Below, piece after piece: positions 27,694-39,700 of a stretch of 64,000 nucleotides of DNA (position 1 is the first letter of the stretch; each line of letters opens with the position of its first letter). Origin of the DNA: Dioscorea cayenensis subsp. rotundata. Taxonomy: Eukaryota; Streptophyta; Magnoliopsida; Dioscoreales; Dioscoreaceae. The stretch covers positions 24,799,016-24,863,015 of the forward strand of contig NC_052475.1 in the NCBI RefSeq assembly GCF_009730915.1, given 5' to 3'. The notes under the pieces were generated by a model, which saw only the letters and a list, made by a program, of their open reading frames with translations, had not been told where the DNA came from and did no database searches. Both the position numbers and the translations under genes were made by a program.

Positions 27694-30600
27694 CTAGAAT
27701 TTCTGACTGCCAGATACCATATTCTGAAATAGTTCTACTTCTGATGAGTCCAGGCCAAGAGCAAACAATTCACTTCGACCGGGGATGATGCCGTTTCTTA
27801 TGTCAAATTCAGCCAGACTATCGAGAGCTCGGACAACCTGAGAGATAACAAAATAATCAATAAATGCAATACAGGTACTCTCTTTATTCAGATTGAATTA
27901 GTTTGATTCGATTGACCATAAAACAGTACCTGTCCCATGCGTGGTCTCATTGCTGTTGAATGTCGGATGCATGCTGCAGCAGCTTCTATCATTCGGAGCA
28001 TCTCATTTTCATTGTACTTACCCTCTAGCCGAGGGTCAGGCAGTTCTTGGAAACTCCCGGTATCAAGTGCTTGAGTCAGCAATGGTCGAGCCTGAAGCAT
28101 CAATTAGGCATTTCAAACACAGAGATGAGATCTATTTTAAGTTTCCCACATTAATTGCCACTATCTGCATATGTATCATGTCTCACCCACAGAGACAATG
28201 TTTTCGAACATAGAAAACATATCATGTTCGTGCTTCAAAGAGTAACATAAGAACATCTCCAAAATCACCACAGAATAAACTATAAATAATACTTCAATTA
28301 TGGGTCACATAGAATTTCTCATCCAAACAAATGAACTTGGTGATGTCTGATTAATATGAGCAGAGATTATCTTCTGCAGTTATCTAACTTCTCTCCATGG
28401 TTAAAGATAAGTATGCTAGAAATTTAATTAGTGAGAAAACAGCATCAATAACTACATCAAGCTCAATTAGATGTCTAGTGAATTTGCATAATATACTCAG
28501 TACAAGCACACTCTGATTCTTAAGTTCAGAGGAAGTCATTTGATACAGAGGGAACTAAAAGAAAATAAACAATACTGAATGGTAGGCAGTCCAGCAATAG
28601 ATAAGCAGGGGACCAAGGAAGGGTCATTGTTAAGGACCGCAGAGAGAGATGAGACAAGGAGAAAGCAACAAAAGAAAAGCAAAGATAGAACTAACCACAA
28701 TCAAAGAAAGTTTTTTTTTAATCAACTAATTAATAAAGAGAAATTCAACAGCTAAGAAATTCGACAGCTAAGGAAATTGTTATATGAAGACCGATCTTGA
28801 TAAATGAGGCTAATTACATTCTGTTCTCTTTGAAGCTTAACAGGTTCTGAATGCAGCCTGCTTTTTAATTTCAGATAAAAACAAATTTTGAAATTCAAAG
28901 AAATTGGACAGTCTTGGACCACAGGTGGCATCATTGCAAATCAAATCCAACCAATGGAAGCAGTCATATTTCAATTTTGATTGGAACTTTATGAACACTA
29001 GTGTTGGATAAGAGAAAATAAAAAGTATCTTGGAGTTGTTTCTGTGAAATGGCAAAATTTTCTGATAAGTGCAGTGAAGAAAAGTCCATCTAACAACAGC
29101 TAGGTTCATTAGAGCATACCCATTCAACAAGACTCTCATCTCCAATAGGTTGCGATGTATCAACTGGCTTTCGACCAGTAATAAGCTCTAAAAGCACAAC
29201 GCCAAAAGAGTAGACATCAGACTTATCAGTCAACTTGCCACTCGATGCATATTCCGGTGCCAAATAACTAGGCAAAAAAAGTATTTGTCAGTTTGTCAGG
29301 AGTCAAAGATAACAGCATTGCTTTGGTAGTTTCTAAATGAACTAGGCCAGAACATGTGCCATGGTTCACATACCCAAATGTGCCCACAACACGAGTAGTA
29401 ACTTGTGTGTTAGCATCCATAGCTAATTTTGCAAGCCCAAAATCAGAAACCTGAAATATAGATGAGAAACTGAGACAAATGAAAGAAAGATGTAATAGTT
29501 ACAAGCACCTAGAATCTATGATCCTAGATAGAGAGTGTTATTGCAGGTTACCTGAGCTTCAAAGTTGTTGCCTAAAAGAATATTTGATGACTTTATATCT
29601 CTATGAATTATCCGAGGATGGCCTGATAGAAGAAGAAACAAGAGAATGCAAATTGCAATGCAATAAATATTAAGGGATCATTAATAGCTCACACTATAGA
29701 TCGAACACAATAAGTTGCAGACAAAGAAGAATTACAATCCTCATGCAGGTAGGCTAATCCATGAGCTGCACCGGCAGCAACCTTGACCCTTGTTGCCCAA
29801 TTCATAACAGGCCTTCCTTCACCTGAAAGTAAATGGCAAACAAATGGCAGTTCCTCTTATTGTGTTGAAAATGGATTTTTGATATCCGGAAACAGTGACT
29901 GACCATCTTATGCTAGCAAAACAATTTAGAAAGAAAAAAAATGAATCTTACCATGAAGATGATAATAGAGTGTATTGTTAGGCACATAATCATAGACGAG
30001 TAATCTCTCCCTTTCTGCTATGCAGTAGCCTACAAGGGAGACCAAATGCCGATGGTGAATGCGACTTATAATTTCAACTTCAGCTTGAAACTCACGCTCC
30101 CCTTGAGCACCACCAACTTTGAGTTGTTTCACGGCCACTTCTCTTCCGTCAGGTAAACATCCTTTGTACACACAGCCAAAGCCACCTTCACCCAGAAGAT
30201 TCTGATTTGAGAAGCCACCGGTAAACCCATACAGCTCTTCATATGTGAATAATGATTTAGAATTGCCTAGATCCAGTTCAGGCAATGAGCATGCAATCCC
30301 AGCATTGTACACAAGAGGTGCTGTCGGAGACCTCGAGTAATATGACTCTGATGATTAAACCCACATTAAATTAATATGATTGCCTAAACAGCATTCTAAA
30401 CTTTGAGGACTGTGAATAATTTCTCTTCATGAAAGAGTTTGGGATTCAATCAAGTCTAAGGAAATGCATAAAATAATGGAGGAGAAGGGCATGAGCACTA
30501 CCTGCATTAACCATGTTCAATGAAGGCATAAGATAGCCTCCATATTCCTCACTAACAGACTTTCTCTTCTTCCTCACAAACCACAGAGCTGTTCCGACTA

Positions 30601-31606
30601 AACAAAGCACTAGGAGACCTGTTACGACCACAATTGCAGTGGCCATTCCGCTTTTCATCTCAGTACCTCCGACAGAGTTGTTACTCCCCGGGTTTATAAT
30701 AACATTTGGACGAGATCTAGCAGATCTATTGGGAACAGGGCTTCTTGGGTTGAAACGATCACCTACTGGAACAGTGGGAAGAGGACTGCTAGTAGCGGGA
30801 GGAGAAGGCACAGCTGAGACCAAAGGATTTGCACCTCTAGAAGAATTCACAGCAGAAGGGGGAGGATCAGCATTGACAGTTGATTTTGGCAATCTAGGAT
30901 TGGAAGGTGGTGCCTGAGACCTTGAAGGAAGCAACTCTGGAAAAGGTGGTGGCGGCGATGAAGTTCTGGGTGATACAACTAATGCCCAGGGTGGTGATTT
31001 AGGTACAGCTGGTGATCTAGGATGAATAGCAGTAGACGGCAGAGGTGCTATAGGTGAACTTGGAGTGGGAATAGTAGTAGCTGGTGTGCCATTAGGCAAT
31101 GCAGGTGAGATAGGTGGACTTGGAGGAGTAACAGCAGGAGGCATGCCATCAGGCAATGGAGGTGAGATAGGTGCACTTGGAGGAGGAGAAATAGTACGAG
31201 GTGAGCCACCAGGAACTGGAGCTGAGCTAGGTGGACTTGGGGGAGGAGCAACATTGGGCGACGTATGCGAGATAGGTGGACTAGGAGGAGGCGATGATGG
31301 TAATGTAGGTGGTAGAGGGGAGGACAATGTAGGGGTTGGTGGTGGTGCAGATATTGGAGGAGGAGGCATGGCCAAAGGAGGTGCTGGTGGTGATAAAGGT
31401 GGAGGAGAGGATGGTGATACTGAAGTTGGAAGAGGTGGAGGAGAGGGAGTAGGGGCAGTGGACATGAGAGGAGGTGACGAAGGAGGTGGGGCGGAAATAA
31501 CATTTGATTGAGAAGTGGATGGTGAGGAAGCCATTGGAGGAGGAGAATCAGAGGCTGACTGTTTTGGTGGCAGGGTAGCAATGGGTGAAGATGGAGAGGA
31601 TGCCAT
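27694..31606 (-). CDS. Proline-rich extensin-like receptor kinase (PERK family)
   Basis: Eight exons (31606-30502, 30347-29952, 29822-29736, 29622-29552, 29450-29374, 29267-29120, 28091-27930, 27837-27694) give 729 residues. Residues 1-~315 are Pro/Ser-rich, with many SPPxP and PPPP runs like cell-wall extensins. A single membrane segment ([20 protein letters not shown]) is at ~320-343, followed by a basic stop-transfer RKKRKS. The Ser/Thr kinase domain runs ~405-680. It has the Gly loop ([12 protein letters not shown]), VAVKQL with the catalytic Lys, the RD-type catalytic loop ([10 protein letters not shown]), DFGLAK and YLAPEY, so it looks active. PERKs are thought to sense cell-wall state and signal in growth, wounding and root-hair control. 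No N-terminal signal peptide is obvious, as in most PERKs. The 1.0-kb intron before exon 7 holds nothing recognisable. Confidence 0.95.
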
Positions 31607-32450
31607 TGTGACAAAGATTGGAACTTTCAGAGTTTCCTTATCCCTTTGCTACTGAAGCACTAACAAAACTATGAGATTTATCTAGCAAAACAAAGACCTC
31701 ATTGTCAAAGGTTCAAGCTTTCCCAATAAACAGAAACCTCAGAGCTCCTCCCTTCAGAACAAGATATAGTTCACACATCCTAGAAGCATGCATTTCCTAC
31801 TGAACAGGGTCCAAAGAAATCACTCAATGATTTACACATTGTTACTGAAAAAAAAAAACAAAAAAAACAAGAAGAAACAAGCATAGCCCAAGTTCTAAAG
31901 CTTGGAATGGAACTCTAAAATTCTAATGAAACAAATCAAAAATAAACAATATAAATGAACCTCAAAAGCATCACAGATTTTTACAGAAAACCAGTTTAAA
32001 CAAAAAAACTAATTTTTCTCTCAAAAAACAAAATCCACAAGAGCATGCATCAGACAAGAGATCTAAACAAAGCCCTGTGACCTCCACTGAAAGGAACACC
32101 ACAAACAGATACCTTCATTCAAAAGGCTGTATAAAGTGGTCCGTCTCATCTTCTCCCCATCTTTTTCACTCCACATCTCCACTTTCCTCGCTTGCACTAA
32201 GTAACAAGTAGTAAGAGGGAAGCAAACCATGTCATTCTAATTTCTAACACAGTGTGCACTGACACTTCTATATTCCTCTCTGAATGATTCATGCTTAGAT
32301 TTTTCTGGCAATCATTTTTGAGATGTGCCCAAGCTCTCTCTATAGAGCATCAATGGTGAGCATTGTTTATTGATTTCTCTGGAGGAGATATTGGAGCTGT
32401 GCTCCATGTGCTGCCTGTGTAATTCGTACTATCAACCATTCATCTACTTC
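31607..32450 (-). promoter_or_regulatory. 5' leader of the PERK gene with a probable leader intron
   Basis: Upstream of the ATG, a good acceptor (TTTGTTTTGCTAG on the minus strand, near 31685) pairs with a donor (GAAG followed by GTATCTG, near 32112). This suggests a leader intron of roughly 430 nt. Leader introns are common in plant kinase genes. This is inferred from splice motifs only. Confidence 0.4.
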
Positions 32451-33793
32451 AGCTTCATCTCGAGGTCTAGCCCATGATTGACCAGCCTATATATTACCAA
32501 AAACTAAAATTTATCATTTGTCATTCATTATGGTATTCATTATGGTATATTAGTATATATATATAACCGAACTTTTAACAAATACTGAAAATTTAAATCT
32601 AAATGATGACGTATTTATAAGAGTATGAGTAATACTCTCTTCGTGCATTTTTAATTGTCATGTTTTAGAGATTTTTTTTATTTTTTTTATTTGTTATATT
32701 ATAAATTTTATGCAGTATTAAATAAATTTTTTTTTCTAAATTTATTTTTAAATTTAATATATTTGTATAATTATATATTCCACTAATAGAATTTTAAATA
32801 GAGGTAATTTTGAAAGATAATGATATTTTTTTATAAAATATAGATAACCAACTAATTTTAACCAACGTGAATTAGATAAATGTGATAAGTAAAAAAAAAA
32901 CAGAGGGAATAGTTATGTATGAGTAGTTCTACATGTGCACGCAGGTTCCACTCTCACTTATTTCAACTATATTAGTGCATGTTTCTATTTATTTATTTAT
33001 TTTTTAAAGACCTAATAGCAACTATTGAAATATATATATAGACATTATTATGTTTCACCCATTTTCCAAGAAGTACTGCTGTCCGTGTACGTAATGCTTC
33101 TCGGTTAAGTAGTCATATTCATAGGTGGAAGTTGAAGCAAAGCCGAAGCAGTTTGTTCACTGGGTCTTGGAAAAAGAAACTCACAATTAATACATGACGG
33201 GCAATTTTAGAAATTTTTTTATAATGCGTGGAAGCCACCTAACAGACACTGGTACACACATTTAAAACTTGTTCATATTTTTCGAATAGAATCAAATTAC
33301 TATCACTCATCTATCACTAAAATAATAGCACTTCAAATATTATTTGATAATATTAATTTTTTTAAAAAATCATTTCTATAATGAACTCATAAATAGAATT
33401 GATATTTTACACTTTTAAAAAATTTAAAAGGAAAAAAAAATAGAGAATGAAAATGGATTAAAATGACCAATTTAATTATTAAACATATCTATTGAATTTT
33501 GCAACTAAGTTAGCACTTAGCATCCGCGAAGTTTCTACAATTAAAAATCAAGTAAAAAATTTTATTTGTAAAAGGTTTTCTAAAACACTGCCAGTTACAC
33601 AGTATATTTATTACAGTACATTTAAAATGCCTAAGGGTTAACAATCACGAGGCACAGTTCTGTGTCAGCATGCCACGTGGCAAACCACTTAAAATATGCA
33701 CAAAAGAAGGGGACATGATTTTGTACATGATAAAATGCTCACTGTGACGGTGAAAATCCCTTGCTCTTTCTAGCTTTCTCTTTCGCTTTTCCG
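32451..33793. promoter_or_regulatory. Divergent promoter spacer between the PERK and SUMO protease genes
   Basis: The two genes are transcribed away from each other with about 2.2 kb between start codons. The central part is very AT-rich with several A and T runs. Apart from the G-box at 33672-33681, no element or gene is recognised. Confidence 0.5.
33672..33681. promoter_or_regulatory. Perfect palindromic G-box
   Basis: GCCACGTGGC is a ten-base palindrome around the CACGTG core. It lies 112 bases before the SUMO protease start codon. G-boxes bind bZIP factors (including ABA-response factors) and bHLH factors such as PIFs. The position suits a proximal promoter or leader site for the protease gene; binding itself is not shown by sequence. 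Confidence 0.65.
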
Positions 33794-36700
33794 ATGGTGA
33801 GAGCGCCGCTGGAGCTAGACTGGAGCGAGATCATGCGGCGCCGGGAGGATGGTCCGACGCCGGAGGTTGAGGTGGTTCCCGGCGATGGTGGAGCTGAAGG
33901 TGGAGGGGAGGCAGCGGCGATGGCGGAGCTCTCTGATCATCAGCTCTCTGATAAAATCCAGCGGATTTCCAAGATGCTTTCGGCTCGGTTCCATTACCGA
34001 TTGCCTGATCGAGGGGCGAAGCTCCTGTCGAATTTCAAGCAGATGCAGGCTGAACTGGATCGTCGGAAGCTTGTTAATCATCAGAAGAAGGTCTGATGTT
34101 TTTGATTGCATGGATTTGAAATGTAGATTCAGAGGAATATGTTGGATGGTGTGTTTGTGTTGGTGTTTGTGATTAAGGAAAGCGTCGTAATGGGAGTTTG
34201 TGGTTTTGTAAGGGTTTGGGTGTGTTCCAATGGATTTCTAGGCGAATTGGATTATAGATGGGATGGTTGATCTTTGGTTGTAGGGTTTTTGGTTGTGGAT
34301 TGGCGGGTTGGGATGAGTGTTGAGAAGAGGGGAAAAAAGGTATTGGCATCACTCTGATTGAAACGGGGTCCGTGCGTTGATAGGAGAAGAGGGCAAGGTG
34401 GGTTGAGTGTTATATAATTGAAATGTAGGAAATAGAAAAGGTGGTAAATTTGGTGTGATTGATTCATGGCGAGATAAATTCCAGGTTTTGGGAAAATAAG
34501 GTATATCACTGGAGAAGAACACATGGAGAGAGAGGATGGCCATTGATCATGTATTACCCAGCAGGATCTCGTTGAACCGATCAAGTGAAGACTAGTCAGG
34601 GACCATTTATAAGCAAGAATGTTATATGTTTGTGTGCATTACCTGCCTTTTTAGGTGTTTAGACTCTTCATATTCAAAGAATTATATACATGGTCAGGGA
34701 TGTGGACGAACAGTTAAGATTAAGTCTTAGAGTTTTGGTAGAAGGTAGGTATTCTTGCATAGGAAAACATAGGGCAAACTGAGGACTCCACATGATATCA
34801 TAGGTAGCGGTTTTGAGGTGTAAATAATTGCTTTCATTGCCTGCTTTGTTGTGGCAACTTTATAAATCTCATTAAAAGGGCTCATTTCACAAGCTTTTCA
34901 CCTTGCAAACTATGACTTTTTAAAAGAACACCATGGTTTAACTCATAACTTGTCCAATCTTTATTCTATTAATTTCTTACATATCCATCATTACATGCTA
35001 TTTTTGACAAATAAATTAATTCAGGCAGCACGCTATAAAATCTGTAAGACTAAAATTCAGTTAATATTCCAGAAGGGGATAAAGGAGAATTTTATATGCT
35101 TTGAGAATGCCACTTCTCCCTAAAAAGATCCCCTTATGTCCTTTTTAGTTGTCTGTCGATCTGTGATTGAAGCAATGAAACATTAAAAATATTGATAGCA
35201 GTCTAAATGCTGATGATCTCACTTGTCATTGTACGGTTTGTTTTGTTGTTTCCTGAATATAGTTTTACTTGGTAAAGCCATCCTTGCATGAGCATTGGCT
35301 AGTTTGGTCGGATAATTGGACGAGTGTCGTTACGCATGATATGGCACATGACTTGATAACGGTGTCTGTGATCATTTGTCGTTTGTCAGTCAGGATTTCT
35401 TTGATACTAGAAGGCATTCTCATCCATTCTAGTGTATTATTTTAGATTGCACTTACTGCAGGACAGCACATGGATCGTAGCAGTGTTCTGTATCAATTCA
35501 CCATCATTTATGCTTATAAATAGGTCACATGCTACTACTTTGTGATGTTCAATCAACTCTTCTAAACCTTAAGTAGAAATTAAACTTTGAGAGCAAAGAA
35601 ACCCTAGAATGTGGGTAACTTAAATTAGGGATCTTTTTGACTGCCTTGTTTTGTTTAAAGAAACACTGGAGAAGGCATATAATCATAAATAGCTGCTACA
35701 AGGTCTCATTTTTTCTTTAAAATGCCTTGTTTTGTTTTGCAGGAGAATGAAAATTCTGAGGCCTCCTCACTTACCAAGACAGGAGAACCTTCGAGTAAGC
35801 TTCAAATCATGCTTATATAACGATAAAACAACAGTAACCCTTCAGAAACACTTTTATTTAACTCACCGGTGAATTATATTTTTTATACCGCTGATTGCTG
35901 TGTTATCTAATTTTATTCACAATCCAAGTTCTAAATCATATTTTAATTAATATGCTTGTTTTACCAGACAAAGACTTGATGGAATGTCAAATACGTATTT
36001 TTCTTTTTTTGGATAATTGTCATGCATGTGTTTGTCGACCGACTTTGTATTTTTGCTTTAATTAGCTTGGTTTTGTTTATCCCCCTTTGTCTGTTCTATA
36101 GCGTGCTAATTAATCTTGACTGATCACAATTTCTATATAAGTATATGTTAATCAAATTTCCACTCATGTGTCTGTCACCTGTATAGGAAACATGAAATCT
36201 CTTCTCAATTAATAAATTATTATCTGATTATGGCAATCCTGGTCTTAATCAAATACGAGCATTTATGTTTTCACCAACACCATCGTGAGCAAACAATACT
36301 AATTGGGATTTATGATCCAAGAGGCATTGCTATCAAGTTAAAGCTTAGGCATAGATCTTTCAGATTAACGGAAGTAAATGCAACAATTATGCCTCAAGGC
36401 TCAACAAGAACATGGCTTACGTTTATCAGGAGTTGGAAAGAAACCTATGGGCAGCAAGTCACACCCCAAGTCACATGAATATCTTGCTAATCTGTTAACT
36501 TTTATATATAAGTTGTTTTTCTCTTGCCCATTGAATTGCTATCCTGGATGCTCAACAGGGAATTGTTTTCAGGACATTTTATTAATGTAGAATCAGAATC
36601 TTCATGGTGTTTCTTAAACTGTATTACTATGCGGTATGTATCTTCTGACTTATCTATGGTGGTGAGCTAGACTAATTTCAGTGCTCAATGCTCATTAGTT

Positions 36701-39700
36701 AATGCAGTGGATGGTTCACAAAAGCCAAATGGTTTTCTAAGTTGTCATATCATTATGTAAGTGGATCTTGTAAATAAACATCTAAAAGTTTATTCGCTTT
36801 TATATTAACTTATCTGCAAAACAAGGTGAATGGGGAAAGAGAATTAGGACTGACGCAAAAATAGCAGGACACGGAATAAAGATTCATGGTTACACTTATC
36901 TGCACTGATTTAGCATTGACTCTCGGTTTCTATCATTTGTACAATCCTTAGATTATACTTTGCAGGGATTCTTTTTCTTTTTTCTTTTTGGCAGAATGTT
37001 GATGCCTGTTTGTTCTGCAGATTCTGTAAGAGTTTCAAGCTCCAGTGATACAACTTCATCTCATTTGCAGTCTTCATTTGCCTCTAGTTTTTTGAATAAG
37101 TTAGAAGACAAGGTGAATATACATTACTCGTTTCAAACTTACTAATTCCTTAAAATTTCACTAATGAAGACATGTTAATTTCCTACTATCAGACAGATAT
37201 TTCATGTGACAAAGACTTGAAATCTAAAAGACAAGATGAAAGCAAAAGTTCAAGGGCAAGCGGTGCTCATTTGCATCAGGATGTGAAGCCAGCTAAAAAG
37301 GTTTCTGGGACAGCCAAACCTACCTCTGGGCAGAAATCTACAGATAGCTCAGCTGGTGAAGATAAAGTGACATCTTGCATTGTTGGTCCCAAAGGCATTA
37401 ATAATTCCAATATTTCCTATCATGGAGGAGGAAACATTACTAGTGGTTTTTTTAAGAGGTATTCTAAGTTTACTGGGGTATAGTGAATGCACTTAGGGTA
37501 TGTTTTATTTAGACTAAACATGAGACAAGAGAAGAGGAAGTATGGGAGAATGAAGAGGAAAATATGATAAAAATAATTGCTAGGCAAGCAAATCACCACT
37601 TTTTTATTCTACCAAATATGCTACTTTCTCTTTGAGCTTTATTTTTTTCAATTGCCAAGGTAGGGTTTTTCTAATACACAATCTACCTGGTATTTGGTAG
37701 GAGGCGAGCTTCTGAAATTGGGGTGTCATCAGATTTGAAGCTAAAGAAGGTACTTATGCTTCTCGGAAATTCTGTTGTGGGGGGTTTACATTCTTATAGA
37801 GTGGAGCAAATTCATCAATGGTGCCTTGCAACTTCGGATATGCTATTTATTTACCTTTTCCAATGTCTATTTTGGCATGTACTGATCTATTAGTTTATTT
37901 TGCAACTGTTGCTGTCAAAGCTCTACATTTTGAATCTTCAGTATCAGGGTTGAGTGGACTTTTTTAACAGACAATATAGTGAAATTTGTTAAATAAGTAT
38001 CATTAAAGAAGTTGCTCATATATTTTCTACATGAACCTCAAATGCAGTACTTTATTAGACTTTGTTCAAAATACATTCATGGATTTGTTAATGCATACTT
38101 TAATGCAGAGACAATCAACTTTGTGTAAATTTTGCTAATATTTTACAGATTCGTATCCTGCCCACTTATCTATGAACTTGACACCATAATGCGAATGCAG
38201 ATTGCATCAGTTGATTGTTCTAGGACTTTTTTCACAGACAATATAGTGAAATTTGTTAAATACTTATCATTAAAGAAGTTGCTCATATATTTTCTATAAG
38301 AACCACAAATGCGGTACTTATTAGACTCTGTTCAAAATACATTCATGGATTTGTTAATGCATACTTGAGTGCAGAGACAACCAACTTTGAGTAAATTTTG
38401 CTAATATTTTATAGTTTTGTTTCCTGCCCACTTATATATGAACTTGACACCATAATGCGAACGCAGATTGCATCAGTTGATTGTTCTAGGAGTCCACATG
38501 TTCAGGGATTTTCAAATTTTATAATGTATGACTTTTTAAATATTTCTATTTAGGCTCACCACTTAGTTCTTTTGGATGATGAAGATGTGCAACCTACGGA
38601 GCTTGCACAAGGGGATAGCCCTGATGAAAGGTGAATTTTTCATTTTAATATCAACATCGTTTAGTACAAAGTGTAATATCTTTGTTTTTCTCTTTCTTGC
38701 CTAGTCCAGTATTTTGTTAATATCTCTACAGTGATAAATACTCACCTAAATTTCAGGATGGAGTCGAAGATATATTATCCATCAAGGTGCAGTTAACTCT
38801 AAGCTAATAGGCTTATGATGCATTCTAAGAATCAGCTTATCCTTCAACTTAATTTTTTTGAGCAGGAATGATCCAGAAGCTGTTGAACTTTCATATTCTG
38901 CTATCAAATGCCTAGAGCCTGAATCATATTTATCGTCTCCTATAATGAACTTTTACATACAGTAAGTGCTTATAGTATTTAGATCATTAAGAGTGCTATT
39001 TTTTCCTTTTCCAATTATCATACTCAGCTCATGTTTTAACTATATTTTCATTGAATTATGACCATGTTCCAATTACACCTGTTGCCAGGTATTTGCAAGG
39101 ACCATCATCACCAGTTGCTACGCTAAGAAGCGAGTATCATTTTTTCAATACCTATTTCTACAGCAAATTGGAGGAAGCTTTATCATTCAAGGTATGACAA
39201 TATATTAAATGCAGTGTTTCAACCATGTTGGCAGGAAACAATAGCATGGCAGATGCCCAAAGAATTTGTTTGTTTGATAATAAAATGAGGATGTGATACT
39301 GGTTGGTAGCGATACTGAATAGCCTCGTGATATTTATAAGCTAGTTTGTATATAAGTCTTGCTAGCTCTTCAGAAAATCAATGCTACGCTTTGCAGCTTT
39401 GCCTTTAATTTTCTTTTGTTATTAAGCTAATTTTAGTTCCATTTCATTTGCAATTTCAGGGTGATAGATCTGCATCCTTCTTAAGATTAAGACGATGGTG
39501 GAAGGGTGTAAATATATTTCAAAAGGCATATATCTTTTTGCCAATCCATGGAGAGTAAGTTTCTGTTATTTTCTTATCATCCGTATGATTAAAGCAATGG
39601 TAGGTGTAAATATATATTCTCTCTCTCTATATATATATATATATATCAGAAGGCATATATCATTCTGATAATCCATGGAGAGTTAGTCTATTATTATTTT

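Noticed and set aside
31065-31511. Glycine-rich open frame on the plus strand
   Set aside because: It is the exact complement of the proline-rich ectodomain of the PERK gene; CCN proline codons read as Gly-rich codons on the other strand.
36230-36590. Open frames in intron 2 of the SUMO protease gene, one reading GVGKKPMGSKSHPKSHEY
   Set aside because: It looks protein-like, but I could not find an acceptor and donor that keep phase with exons 2 and 3, and the family does not need it. It may be a decayed sequence or chance.
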